Origin: Euwallacea fornicatus
Taxonomy: Eukaryota > Arthropoda > Insecta > Coleoptera > Curculionidae
Reading direction: 5' to 3'
Length of the DNA stretch: 64,000 nt
NCBI RefSeq assembly: GCF_040115645.1
Contig: NC_089548.1
Span: forward strand, 2,232,001 to 2,296,000
Part shown: one piece after another, positions 47,267-59,100 of the stretch
How positions within the stretch are numbered: position 1 is the stretch's first letter
How the letters are laid out: every line of letters starts with the position of its first letter
Made by a program: the position numbers and the translations under genes
The notes under the pieces: generated by a model
The model's input: the letters and a program-made list of their open reading frames with translations, nothing else
Told to the model about the DNA's origin: nothing
The model's database searches: none

Positions 47267-48727
47267 AACAGTAGCAATCGTGAATTGCCGCAAATCCCTG
47301 CTCGCGCAAATACAAGGTAATACCGAGCCCTTTTGAGGTGAAACTGGAAAATTATGGGATTACAGAGATACTATAATTTATTTACAACCTCGTGGATGAG
47401 TCCCTCCCTTCGCAGAATTTGTAAGCTCCAAGGAATTCACGTGTTATCCGATAATATCGTTGGCTTCAATTCGAATGTTATTTGAATCGAGTTTCCGAAG
47501 TTTCAGCGTAAATTAAGGGATATTCCTACTCAATTATTTAAAATCGTGAGACGGGAACTCTCCAAAAGCGGCACAACTTTTTAAATAAATCTAGCTCTTT
47601 AGCGCAAAATCGTATTAAAAGTTTTCCCTTTCAGTCAATACCTTCTTCGATGTTGAATATCTGTTGGAGGTGATGCCAAATTCAAAACTGCCTAATAACG
47701 CAGAAAGTTGTTCTTTCCGCATGTGACCGTGCTCATCTGGGTTACTCGGAATCGAGCCTGTCTAGTGCCTCCAATAATATTTAATCTGTTAATTTCGATC
47801 TTACACTCAGACGAAAATCCAATTCCATGGACCACTTTAGTAAATATTTTTATTTCCCTTTTTGAGCCCGACTCAGCCAAAGCGGAGCAACTTTCGTGTC
47901 TCATTTATTTTTGTCCAGACGTTCCCATAGTGAAACTTTCGCGAATGACTTTTACGTGGAAACTCCGGCAGGAAACTCTTATTGAAAAGAAAAATAATAT
48001 ACTTTAATTATAAAGTTTCCGCGCCTGGAGAATCCGACTCCGTATTATTTCGGGGAAAGCCGAAATTTAAACTTCAAGTTTTGAATGGCGGCACCGATAC
48101 ATCTTTGAATGATGTGTTGCTTTGTCCTAATGGGAGCATTCGATCCACATCGGTTAATACGCTTTAGTCGTATTACTGACAAGTTCAATATCATGTGATG
48201 TTGATCTGCGAGTAAATTTGTATTTACTAAATAATGGGCATTACAATGCAATCACTTTCGACTTGTTTGCTCAATCTATCGAGTCGTTCCTGGGCGGTGA
48301 AGGTCGTTCAATTCACCACTTTGTGGAAGTGTGATTTTGCATGATTGTTGCTCTTAAGTTTCGCTATATTTCCGCGTTCAAATCTGCAACAACACCGGCA
48401 AAATACCTAACCGAACCCTTAAAACTGTTCGAGCTTCTGTATTTTGCTAAGTGAAAAGGATGAAACTTAAATGTTCATTCGGCGTACGATATGCTCCCCT
48501 CAACGTTACCGCAACAAGGTACGTTTCAACCGGTAAAAGCTGCTCTGAAACTTTATCTTAATAAACAGATTCCCTTTTAGTGGCAACTTCACTTTGCCTT
48601 ACTTCTACTTTAATAATATTAGATTACAGAGGGAAAGACCTAATTCCAGGCCATCCGTTCCAAAATTCTTATCGCGAATGATGCCAAAGAAAGGTGCAGT
48701 ATCGGAGCCATCACCTGGGTAAATGTA
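47267..48727. other. No gene seen
   Basis: Overlapping open frames on both strands at 47690-48170 have no recognisable domain. I see no repeat. Confidence 0.45.
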
Positions 48728-49020
48728 TACAGGGTGTCCCAAATACCGGGCGTTCAAAGTGAACGACAAAAATATTCAAAAGTTTGCCATATTCGGGAGA
48801 TGTTTCGTTAGCGGAATAGTCGGGTTAAAGTTTTATTGTTAAAGGGTCAAGAGTTTTCGTAATCCGAAACTTTTTATCCCACGATACTGATTCTCTGTTT
48901 TCCGAAGCTTGAAGTCGCTGTTTAATTTCGGAAGGTTTTGACCCTCTCAGTGTTTCCGTTTCCAGTTATGTGGAAAGGTGTCTGGGAATGCGTACGATTT
49001 CCCTGGAAGAAATGTGGTTC
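48728..49020 (+). repeat. Transposon-like repeat starting TACAGGGTGTCCC
   Basis: It begins TACAGGGTGTCCCAAATACC, a typical insect DNA-transposon end. Its part 48918-49013 aligns with 58993-59100 in the same orientation. Shared blocks are CTGTTTAATTT/CTGTTCAATTT, TTCCAGTTATGTGGAAAGG/TTCCAGTCATTTGGAAAAG and TCTGGGAATG/TCTGGAAATG. This shows a dispersed family. Confidence 0.6.
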
Positions 49021-49289
49021 ATGAGACTTCCCGATATGTGCGGAACGATAATGAAAACAGGGCGGGTTACTTGTGTAGTAGATAAATGTACCTTTTCAGT
49101 TTTCTCTGTGGCACTCCAAGTATATTATATCCGTTTTCGGGATCTTTGAGAAATTCGTAACATATTTCATGTAAAATACCCGTTACTTAATTCAAAATTT
49201 TTCGAAAAAATGACAGAAAGTAGGAACAACGATAGAACTATAAATACTTGAAAAATAACAATAAAATCCGGTACAAACTAATATATTAA

Positions 49290-49510
49290 ATGTGAGAACT
49301 GCCCCGTTGACTTCCTGACAGTGGGCAAGTCGCAGTTTAAATTCCTCAAGATCTTTCCCTATCCTTTGAGGTGATACTTGTTGAGCTTCTTGAGTAATTT
49401 TAAGTTTTAACTTTTCTCTATTGCTAGCTTATTTAAATATACTCTATGTTTCAGATAACCCCAAAAAATTCATAGATGTGAGGTCAGGCAATGTCGAAGG
49501 CCAATTTAAT
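49290..49510 (-). pseudogene. Transposase C-terminal fragment (PDLTSMNF)
   Basis: The minus strand reads NWPSTLPDLTSMNFLGLSE (49507-49453), matching W-P-P-R-S-P-D-L-T-P-L-D-F-F-L-W-G of IS630-Tc1-mariner-type transposases. It is followed, after stops, by KLKITQEAQQVSPQRIGKDL and RLAHCQEVNGAVL, which fit the family's C-terminal R-L-x-x-C-x-x-x-N-G-x-x-F. Catalytic D-to-N change (MNF for LDF) and stops show it is dead. Upstream motifs were not readable. Confidence 0.75.
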
Positions 49511-51996
49511 AGCCATGTCACGCAGATAATTTCATAACTTTTGAATTTAGACATGGACATGTTACATGAAACACGTTCAGAATTTATCAAAGAACTCAAA
49601 AGTTACATGAGGTTTCATAACAAAAAAGATTAAAAGGCATGTTTACCTACTACTTCGGCAACTCCGTATACAAGTCAGTAACATAAAAAAATGCACAACT
49701 AATAACAATATCTGACGTGTTCCGGCATTTTCGTCAAAAGTCCTTCTAGCAATTTTTAACAAATTTATGCGAGACTTTTGGTCCTCTATGTATATCTGGA
49801 AATTGAAATCTGAGCAGACGAAAGACTCGCACTTCTCAAAGCCTTGAGGCAAAACCATGCACTCCTCTTGATAGATTTGCATACAGATGTAAAAGCTGAC
49901 GTAAACTTGATTAAGCTTGGAAGAACATACGGACAGTACGACTAAAATTCGGATAATCGCGACCCTCGAACAAGCTCTACCCTGTAGATTTTAACCAGGA
50001 GTTGTGAATCCTGATCGTGTAACTTCTAAGGAGTAAACCGTAGGTAAAATATTTCAATTTGATATTTCGAAATCTGGAAGAGCGAAATCGGAAACAGTGA
50101 TCAAGTGACCCGTGTGCCCCTCGCCTGAGACTTCTGAGGGAGTAATGGTTATCATGTAATCCTCGTACAATAATATACTATTACACCCTTATTTGTTTAA
50201 CATCCCAATCGGACAGCTCAGGCACAGCTACTTGCACAAAACACAAAATATAACTTAGAAATTAAAACAATAAAACGGATTTATATCAGCTGTAATATTG
50301 CAACTTATGCAGTAAAACAGTAGCTGAGCTTCAATATATAACCGAGTTTTACTTGAAATCAAGGTGGTATTCTCGATCTCAAGGCAACAAGCAAACACCA
50401 CAATGTGAAGCTTTGCAGCTTTCAGATTATAGTGTATGTAGTTGATTGTTGACTGAAATAACGGCACAAAGGACATTTTATAGCGAGACATCAGCACCCA
50501 TTTTCAGTGATTTTAGGCTCAGAATTTCGTTTTTAAACACCAAATATTCAGTTTTTTAAGCTGTAAAAGCGGGGCTGAAATATTGTTGAAACAGTAGGAA
50601 AACAAAGTTTATTACATCCATGAATTTTCAGTTATAACACAAATACCGAACATCCAACCAACGCAGAGTTTTTCAGTTCCAAATCAATCAATGTGATTAC
50701 AATAACATCCTGATCACATATCTTTACTGTAAGGGTACGTGTTTTTTAAGGGTGTTTTAGTGTTTTTACAGTGTCTCAGTTAATTTTTTGAGCGATACAG
50801 GTTTGTTTCGAGTGATTGAACTCCTAATGCAATTAAATTTATTTAGACATAAATCCCTCATTATTCCATAAAATACTTCAAAGCAAAGCACCTGTACGAA
50901 ATGCGAAAATGGAGCAGTAAACGTCTCTTAACTCAATTTCCCCAGTTTATTCAAAAATTACCCCAAAGCGTAGTTCTCTGTCCGTCCTTAATTGAATATT
51001 CTATATTTAGAATGTCATTTGCTTTAAGCAAAATTAAATTTTCAATCCATTTCGTTTTTTGAACGATTTTATCTTCCCTGAATTGGTTTTGTACCCGTTT
51101 TGTGTACGTTTCTACTGCCAATTTCGCTCCAAGATTCAATCAAAGAAATGTTTCTTCAACGAAATGTATCAAAAAAAAAAAACCTTAAATTTCTGATTTC
51201 TAGCTCTAATTAGGGCAAATTTATTAAAAATGCATAATCCCTGGTTTAACTTATCGCAAACATTTTCAGAGCTCTGCAAACAATATCCTGAAAATTTAAT
51301 TCGCCAACAGCAAAGTCTTAATTTTTCAGACAGGCTGGCAATTGAGTTAACAAAAGGGTGGAGAGTAAACATTAGGTTGATTATAAATTAGCTCCGAGAG
51401 TTTTAGATGGTGCGAATTTGCTTCTCGACTGGGCGAAAAAGGAGCTTGATAAAGGTGAAGCAGTCATATAAATACCAAATTTTTTGTCGGCCAAATTCCA
51501 CTCTTTCTTCACGGGACTGAATACGTAACGAGCCATGATGGATACGTTTCCGTTTTTAAGTCGTTTTCCATGTCCCGCAACTTTCCATTGAATCCATTCT
51601 TTTATTATTCATTCTTTCTAGGCGCAACTTTTGACACCCTGAAAAAAAATTCAATAACATACTGCTCGATGCCTCGAAGCTTTCAGTTTCAAGGTTTTCT
51701 TAAGCGTTAAACGCTGACAATCACCAGGGAAGGAAGAGAGGGTAATCACCACATTATCTACAAGATGTAACTCAATTAAACCCTGCAGCATATTTCATAA
51801 TTACGGAGCTTAATCAAACCGAATCCCTTTGGATTTATGCCGGGAAGTGACCTGAAGCCTGATCCCTTTAAACCGGAAATAAAACTTCAGCAAAAATATT
51901 CGGGTCCGGGTGCGATCGACTTTATCATTTAAAGATTTCTATCATAGCTATAATGAAGGTTTCTAATTGGAACTCAAATGAAGGTGAAGGAAGAGC
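49511..51996. other. No gene seen
   Basis: No supported coding region. Minus-strand frames at 49643-49882 and 50255-50497 lack recognisable motifs. Confidence 0.45.
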
Positions 51997-52086
51997 GAGA
52001 GAAAGAGAAAGAAAAAGAAAAAGAGAAGGAGAAAGAGGAAGAGAGAGGGAGAGAGAGAGGAAGAGAAAGAGAAAGAGAAAAGAGAG
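51997..52086. repeat. 90-bp pure purine (GA/GAAA) tract
   Basis: Ninety consecutive G/A bases on the plus strand, mixing GA, GAAA and GAGG units: a compound microsatellite. A mirror-like homopurine run of this length can form triplex DNA. The open frame through it encodes only Arg/Lys/Glu low complexity and is not a gene. Confidence 0.95.
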
Positions 52087-52547
52087 CATATTTAATATTA
52101 AAAAAAAAAATTCTATAATTTTAGTTTCGAAATTGGTTGAAAAATTATGAGCCTCCTTTCGTGACAGTGCCGGTGCACAGAGGCTTAATGTGAAGCCACT
52201 TAAAATGCATCAAATACGCCAATGGTGAATGACGATGTGATAGAATTCGGCAATGTATTACAATTATCTCTTTTTCGGTGCGCCACTGCTTTTGGTGTTT
52301 GTTTCAAATGGCAGAAAACCTTCTCAGGAAAGCGAATTTTTATGAATCCAATGGCGAAATTTGTGGTTTGTAGTAGTTGTCCAAAATTGAAAAAATTTAG
52401 AGCCACAATAACAGTAAAACTCGATCGATAAAACTAGCAATTACATATTTTTAAATCGTAAACGTTTTAAAATTGAACAGACTTTTGTGCCAAAAAGTCC
52501 GAATTTATTAAATTGCTATTCCCTTCTCCGTACAGAATTCATAACAG

Positions 52548-52571
52548 ATATATATATATATATATATATAT
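52548..52571. repeat. (AT)12 microsatellite
   Basis: Uninterrupted AT dinucleotide tract of 24 bp. Confidence 0.95.
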
Positions 52572-53799
52572 TAACCATGGTCTTTTTTTTGACCTTTCCG
52601 TATTTTGAATAATTTTCGATATGACCCTGATTTTTCTCGTATTAAATTACTAATTTTAAAGTTTTAATATTCATGAATATCTCTCGTACATTCTTGCTTC
52701 TCGCAGCATCTACGAAATTACAAAAATTTTAATGATAGATCACGGCTTCTGAATATTTGCATATTTCCTTTTTTGGGTGCAACACCGATTTCTGCCAAAA
52801 TTGGAATACGAAAGGTTCAATATCCATGAAAATCAGCGGCGTACTTCATTTTTCAGAGCCTCTAGCGATCTCCTATCACTCAAACTTTTACGAGCGCGTT
52901 TCGCCTTTTTAACCCCTTGAAGTACAACCGTGATTTTTGGTGTTCCTTTGTTTAAAGTTGTGCCTCACACGGTCCTGCTTTCATGGGCTTCAAAGACATG
53001 ATTTTCAAATTACTGACCCACCTTTTCAGCATTTAATACATAATAAGTCATTAGCGTATCATAATGGGAGTTGTGCTTTAGCCCGTCGCTTTTAAAACTC
53101 ATCCAGCACCAGTAAAAACGGGGCCTAACTACACAATTTTCATATGGCAGAGCAGAGCAATCAGCAGTCATACAAACTCATGTTTTTGACATTATTATTA
53201 TACAATATCTGACAGGCAGTGGCGGATCTAAGGGGCGAGTGTCCCCAGGCACTATCTTGTCACATCGCTTGGTTTTCCTCAGAGAAAAGCTAGAGACATA
53301 TCGCAGGCGAAATAATTTTGTTGGCAATTTGAGGCACCTGGGAGGAAAAGTCTGGAAAAACTAGGTCGCACAGATGATTAGGGAACTGACGCATTGTCTT
53401 CCTGATTTATTATCTATAAGTTACAGGTGTAAGTACCTACACATGATAGAGAATTTATAGCTCTTTGCATCGCTCTTCGTAGACAACTAACCCGAACTTC
53501 GGGTAACAATCCGAAGCTGTGTAATTTCAGAGATTAGAAACTCAAAACAATCCCATCTGTAAAATATAACTTTTCTAGCTTGGCCTAGTGCCAGCAATTT
53601 GTTATTCTCTGGAAACAAGGGCGCTTTAACAAGACTTTCATTTGCATTATTTAATAATTTCCGGGCCGGAGCATTGAAACAACATCCAAATGCTTTAATT
53701 AAAAATCGGGTGCACCTAAAGAACAAGAACTTGCTGCAGAAAAACTTCCATATCTAAATAATAAAAATGTCTGCATTTTATTCACCATTATTTATACAG
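52572..53799. other. No gene seen; possible transposon end at 53218
   Basis: No coding region supported. CAGTGGCGGATCTAAGGGGC at 53218 resembles a transposon terminus widespread in animals, but no partner end was found. Confidence 0.4.
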
Positions 53800-54092
53800 A
53801 GCATTTGAAATTCGACTCTCACCATTGGGATTTTGTAAGTTAGACGAGATAGTAAGAATCTTAAATGAGGACAAAAATGCTTAACTTTGCGCTTGACCAA
53901 ATGCCGTTTTGAAAATTTCAACTTCGAGTACTTCCGAAGTTATCAGAACAAATTAAAAAAAGTACTCAGAAAATTTACATTTTGAAGTCTGCATTTGGTC
54001 AAACGTTAAATTACGAAATTTGAAACTTCTTCGTATCTCCTTTAGTTCCCGAGATCCTAATGGTGAATCGCAAATGTGAATTGTCCTGCATA
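53800..54092. repeat. Inverted repeat (palindromic), about 135-bp arms
   Basis: Arms at about 53800-53936 and 53960-54092 are reverse complements with substitutions. Outer blocks are TCACCATTGGGAT and ATCCTAATGGTGA; inner blocks are TTGACCAAATGC (53892-53903) and GCATTTGGTCAA. The spacer is only about 25 bp, so the sequence could extrude as a hairpin. The right arm also carries CCCGAGATCC, a phrase shared with the repeats at 58-62 kb. Confidence 0.7.
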
Positions 54093-55539
54093 TTTCAGGG
54101 AAATTTCGAGCATTCAAGGTCAATATTCGGCCCTGGTAACTTCCATGAAGGTTCCAGAATCTTAAAAGAGCAATTTGAAGAATCTTCATTTCAAACCACT
54201 TTCAAAATTTACTAAACCAATATTAATGTTAGTGCATATTTCGCGAACTGAAAGAGGCAGAGCAAGAGAAAAATTAGATTCATCGCCTGAGCTTTGCTCT
54301 GGTTGCACTGACCTTGTCACTGACACGGTCAAGGTCTTTCAAATTTTATAATTAAGGTTCCACAATCTCAATGGTGGTAGCCAGGGAAACCGAGGATCCA
54401 TTTTAAGAATTTGAGAAGCAAGTTAATTACATTCTATATCTCATATATCCTTGATCCATTCCAAGAATACAATATTATGAACAACGAGAAACATGACGTA
54501 TAAATTATTGCCCGTCGGGTGAAAGGAATATTCAGCGCACCCCAGGAGAGAGGTAAGTGCGGAACTTTAGATAAATCGTATTTAAGTTTGAAATTATCAA
54601 ACAATGGTGACTTTAATGATCTGTTTCAGCGAGTTTATGATGTCAAACTCTCACAGGTAATATAGAAAAATCGGATGTATTATATGGCCGCAAAGTTTGC
54701 CGCCACGAGGCCCTGTAAGTGGTAAAATATACACACGGCGCCGGAAGCTACAAACTTTCGGGTCATAAATCGAAATAAGGTGGCATGTAGCCATATTTGG
54801 GGCTTCCCCGTTTCGTAAACACCCTTGAACCTTAACACAACTTCAGAAACTAATTTATTAATAACGTTTATGAAATCGTTGATTTGAATTGAACACTAAA
54901 AACACTTTTGGTGTGGAATTTGGAAATTTAGATTGCATCATCCAAGACCATAGAAGAACATCAGTCTTGAAGGTATCCCTTTCTGGTCCTGACTAATGCA
55001 TGTCAACCTTAAATAGTCTGAGGGAGTGCGCTAATTCATAACTCATAAACTAATTTTTAATGCGTCAGAACGAAGGAGGAAGGTTTGATTGTATCTACAA
55101 ATTGCTAGAGTTCCTCCTACGAATACCTGAGGTGAAAATTACAAGAAAGTAAGAGATTCTGAAGATAATGATGCTTTTGACTAAACTCACTGACTATTCT
55201 AAAGAAACTAAATGGGAGACGAAGAGGTCGCTGAGGTGGTGGAGAGTGAAGGAGAAGTTGAAAAAACATAAGACAGTTTGTCTATAATTTTTGAAGATTT
55301 ATTCTTGAAATACTCTCGATTTAGCAATTTAACGGTTTTAGTACTCGGCGAAAGTGTAAAGATTAGTTCAGGCCATAGTGCGGTTCTTCAGTGCCATCAC
55401 TCCAATAGTGAACGCAAAACGGTGCGAAGTCTGTGCCAACACCAAGAACCCCCGGGGACTGAGAACAAAGCAGACAATGGAACTGAGAATTCACATTTCA
55501 AGAGAAAGATGATTTAACATGGCCATGGAGAAATTAGAT
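54093..55539. other. No gene recognised
   Basis: Apart from diverged repeat fragments (AAGGTTCCAGAATCTTAAAA near 54155 and AAGGTTCCACAATCTCAATG near 54354) nothing is supported. The last few hundred bases may belong to the R1-like element that follows. Confidence 0.4.
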
Positions 55540-56330
55540 GGTGATGTTGGCAGACGGAAGGGTACAAGAAGTCTCAGAGTAACAATGGACGAACTCGTGC
55601 TTGTCACGTAGAAAAAACATACGGCAGACCATAGAAAAAGTGGCCAAAGTAATTGGGACTCTATCTGGAATCACGCAGAGGGTGGGTGGTCCCGGTTATA
55701 ACCATAGGAGAGTCTTAGTGCTGGCGATTTCTTCTGTCATGCTGGATGCTGCACCAGTATGACGGAAAATATTGGAGTTAAGAAGTGTGAGGTACTACTA
55801 GAATAAACAAGTCACACGTTGGTAATGAGGATGACAAGGACCTTCTGAGTCGATTTGAGAAGGTTGATTGGGAAAATGGGTACGAAAGTAGAACGTATGC
55901 CAAGAAGAGAATGGTGAAAGAAAGGAGTAACTATAACGGAGCGACGCGAGGGATGGTCAAATATTTTAGAGTCAAGCATGAATAGATGGTACAAGGCAGG
56001 ATGGACGCACTACAATACGAAATGATATAGATGTTTACAGGACATGAAGCCTTGGGTAAATATCTGTATAGAATATGGTGGGTACAGGGTGCTGAAAAGT
56101 GAGAGCAATGCCAGGAGAGACTTGAAAACACTCCTGGGATACCCTGTTGTTATGTTCTGGATGGAAAATGGAACGAGTGAATTAAATTGGAATTGTAAAA
56201 TAATAGGAAGAGAACACATAAAGTGTGCGATGAAATGGATCACATTTAAAAAAGTGGCAGAAGAAATTATATGAAGAAAACCCGTGGAGGAATGGAGCAG
56301 AAGAGAAAGTAGAAGGAGAAGGTAAGTCAG
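55540..56330 (+). pseudogene. R1-like non-LTR retrotransposon ORF2 C-terminus
   Basis: Three segments in different phases follow the order of R1-clade ORF2 after the reverse transcriptase. From 55631: EKVAKVIGTLSGI, then RVGGPGYNHRRVLVLAISSV and MLDAAPV-stop, where the family has G-A-P-V-W (TGG changed to TGA at 55760). At 56037: TGHEALGKYLYRIWWVQGAE, matching T-G-H-G-x-F-x-x-Y-L-x-R-I-G. From about 56107: a remnant of the C-terminal region ending GREHIKCAMKW...VAEEII, resembling E-N-I-V-x-x-M-L-x-S-x-x-x-W-x-x-V-x-x-x-I. At least two frameshifts and several stops. The reverse transcriptase and endonuclease are absent. Full R1 elements insert in 28S rDNA, but relatives lie dispersed; no rDNA is present here. 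Confidence 0.8.
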
Positions 56331-57490
56331 CCTTCCAAGTACTGCGGAAAAGGCAGTTCTGGGATCAGAAAGAAGAGAGTGGGTGATTTCAGTGAGTAAG
56401 TGGGGTTATTCCATATCTTGCACTATCCAGCTGTTATCCCCTGCTCACTTGCGGAAAATACCAAACAGGAAAAAAATTTTAATTCAAATTAGTACTTTCA
56501 TTGATCACAAACAACGATTAAAGTTGTGGAAAACATTCTTTTCCATCCTGAAATAATTATCGATTACTTCAGTTCCATTTTCTGACCTCTTTAACGTGAA
56601 TTCATCTGCAAATTACTTGCAAACAGGTGGGATAAAGTTGTATGGTTCCTGCCACTACATATAAGTTTGTTAACTGTATTTGGAATACTACGGACATCAG
56701 CCCATCACACGACAATTCATAAGTATTAACTGACTATCGAGTTTCTAACTAGTTAAATTACATTAAGGATGAGTTAATGTTTAGAAGTGATCCTGAAATA
56801 TTACATTACGCAAATGTTTAAATATCTCTCAATCTACAGTCTGGTATATCATTTATGTGCTTTTCTGTGTTTATATGTGCTTCCTGTGAAGGATGGCATT
56901 TCAGGAACTTCATGAAGCTCCCATCTATACTGAAATTCATGTCCCACAAGCTGCGAAAATTCATTTTTTCTTTTGTTTTCCAATCGAAAAATTGTGTTGT
57001 GATGTAAAAACACAAATATAACAATAAAATTGGTGATTAATTCAAAAATTGTCGTGACTTATCTCAATAGGAAAATCCCAACATTTATGTAGGCATTACA
57101 CGTAAGTTGGGCCATTTATCACTCGTTGTCGGAGCATTAGGGGCTTTAAAACCGATAAGAATCTGTTTGGAAACCTTTAAAAAATATACATATTTAACAG
57201 TTTTGTGCGATATTCGCATTAATGGTTCTTAATACGTTCAAACTTGACTAAGGATTCGAGCTTAGCTCAAGCTAATTCTTTGACCTGAGAGCTTCTCCAA
57301 TATCTCCATTTTCAAAAAAAAATTCTCCGGTGATATTTCGCAATTCTGATAGTTTTAATTTTTTAAGTTTTTGAGAAAAAAATCTCATATATTTTCGGAC
57401 CAGGTACTTTTTTGTCGTTTTATAATGGTGATGATGCTCATTCGGCCAAGCCCACATCAACTGACGTCGAAATTTTTTCCAAGAAAACTT
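56331..57490. other. No gene seen
   Basis: No supported coding region or repeat. Confidence 0.45.
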
Positions 57491-57496
57491 ACTCAC

Positions 57497-57800
57497 CGGA
57501 AAATCTAAATTTTTCCTCCGTAAATGGCGACAAGCACCAAAACAGTCGCGACCATAAAACCGTCGAACCCCGAAACTGTCAGAACAAGTTGCAACTTCCG
57601 CACGTAACTTCCGAAAATTGTTCGAAACTATTTTTGGACTGGACGGGAGTTGAGTTTGGGCTGAAGTTCGCCGATAACTGATGACGGTGGACGAGTCTCT
57701 CAATTCGAAACTCCGGTAACGGAGTCGGGAGTTGGAAGTTGGGCACGGCGACGCGACGGTGCGAAAGTGCCCGGCTCGAATTTGGGATTTCAATAATTGG
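57497..57800 (-). promoter_or_regulatory. CpG-rich island with minus-strand splice donor
   Basis: This segment is clearly richer in GC and CpG than its AT-rich surroundings, and both strands carry open frames across it (183 codons on the minus strand from 57823, 89 on the plus). On the minus strand it ends at GATTTTCCG/GTGAGTAAG, a near-consensus donor with the intron starting at 57496. A short minus-strand start there reads MVATVLVLVAIYGGKI before a stop. The whole could be a promoter plus first, perhaps non-coding, exon of an unidentified gene. No acceptor or second exon was found, and it may instead be a GC-rich transposon piece. Confidence 0.25.
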
Positions 57801-57959
57801 GCAGGACACTTGTCGAATCGCATCGTTTAATTATAACGTTGATGATCAAATCTGACTTTTTTTCAAATTACCCTACAAATTTAGGCTCAATTTTATTTTA
57901 AAAAATTCACCGACAACACGAAAATTAACCCCTGAATTGTGATTTAATAGAGAGGTGTC

Positions 57960-58520
57960 TATCGTCTATTGATCGCAATAACTCAAGTGAGGACCTGCAC
58001 TCTTGGAAAAGACTTTTCAGAGCTCTCACTCTCCACCACTCGCACAATCGTAAACAAGCCATAATGTGTCTTGGTATCTCAGCAACTAAAAAAAAAAAAA
58101 AATTGCGCAGGGTCACAGAGCAAATTGAGACGATTCATTTGAGCTATTTTTTTAAAGAAATAGCTCCAAAAGTTTCCGAGATGTCGGCGGTCAAATTATG
58201 AAAACTGGCAAAAAGTATCCGCTTCCCTATGGAAGTTTTCTGAAAAATTTAGAAATTTCTGATGCAACCTTTATCGCTTTAATAGAGAGATGGGGAACTA
58301 AAAGACACAGAGCAAATCGTCCACAGCAGGCTGATTGAGGTCTCCGAGGGCATTAATTTGAATTTTAATGCAATTGCTCTTCGAGTCCCGAAAGATCGAC
58401 GTTAAAAATTTGTGAAAGCTGGCTAAAATTGGGCACGTTTTGCAACTCCAGAAATTATCAGTTTAGTTTAAATTATTTTCAGGTGATTTTGTCCGCTTTA
58501 ATGGACAGATTTACAATCCA
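57960..58520. repeat. Tandem diverged repeat, period about 219 bp
   Basis: Two copies align. One runs through AAATAGCTCCAAAAGTTTCC (58157), GGCGGTCAAATTATGAAAAC and ATCGCTTTAATAGAGAGAT (58273). The other runs through CAATTGCTCTTCGAGTCCCG (58370), GACGTTAAAAATTTGTGAAAG and TCCGCTTTAATGGACAGAT (58493). Related single copies occur at 61788 and 62713. Confidence 0.7.
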
Positions 58521-58992
58521 TATGCTGATCCTGGTATTTCCATTAAGGCCGTGGAATGGAAACATCTATTTTTCATTAATAAATCTAATGACATGGTAAA
58601 ATTAATCTAACTTTATCTGTTCCCTAGATATTTTAGAAACTGGTCCCTTGACAATTTCTCGATATTTTCAGACCAACACGGCAAGTTTGCATTCATTTTC
58701 AGTATAATTTCTTGGAGAAATCGAATTCAAGATGAAATCAAGTGAAAATTCACCTATTTTTTTAACTGTTCTCTAGATATTTTACAAATTCCTTTGCATT
58801 TCTACAACTTTCCCATTTTTGAAGATCGTCCAGTGAATTAATTTTGATATGTGTACAGCATGTACCAACTCTTTTCTACATTTTTCAAAATGTTAAGATA
58901 AAATTTGGAGATCATAGAACTCTTGTATGTCCACATAGAAGAACTTCTCATTTGTTTGCCTAAACTTGCAGACAAGGCAACATTTTATTTCC

Positions 58993-59100
58993 CTGTTCAA
59001 TTTAGAAACTTTTTTCTCCCTCGAGGCTGTTCCGTCCCTGTCACCATTTTCCAGTCATTTGGAAAAGTATCTGGAAATGGGAATGATTTTCCCCTAAGAA
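58993..59100 (+). repeat. Dispersed repeat, second copy of 48918-49013
   Basis: Aligns with 48918-49013 (see that entry). It has a 6-bp insertion in the middle but is otherwise well conserved around CCAGTCATTTGGAAAAGT. Confidence 0.65.

Noticed and set aside
51953..52150. 65-codon Arg/Lys/Glu-rich open frame
   Set aside because: It is simply the translation of the purine microsatellite.
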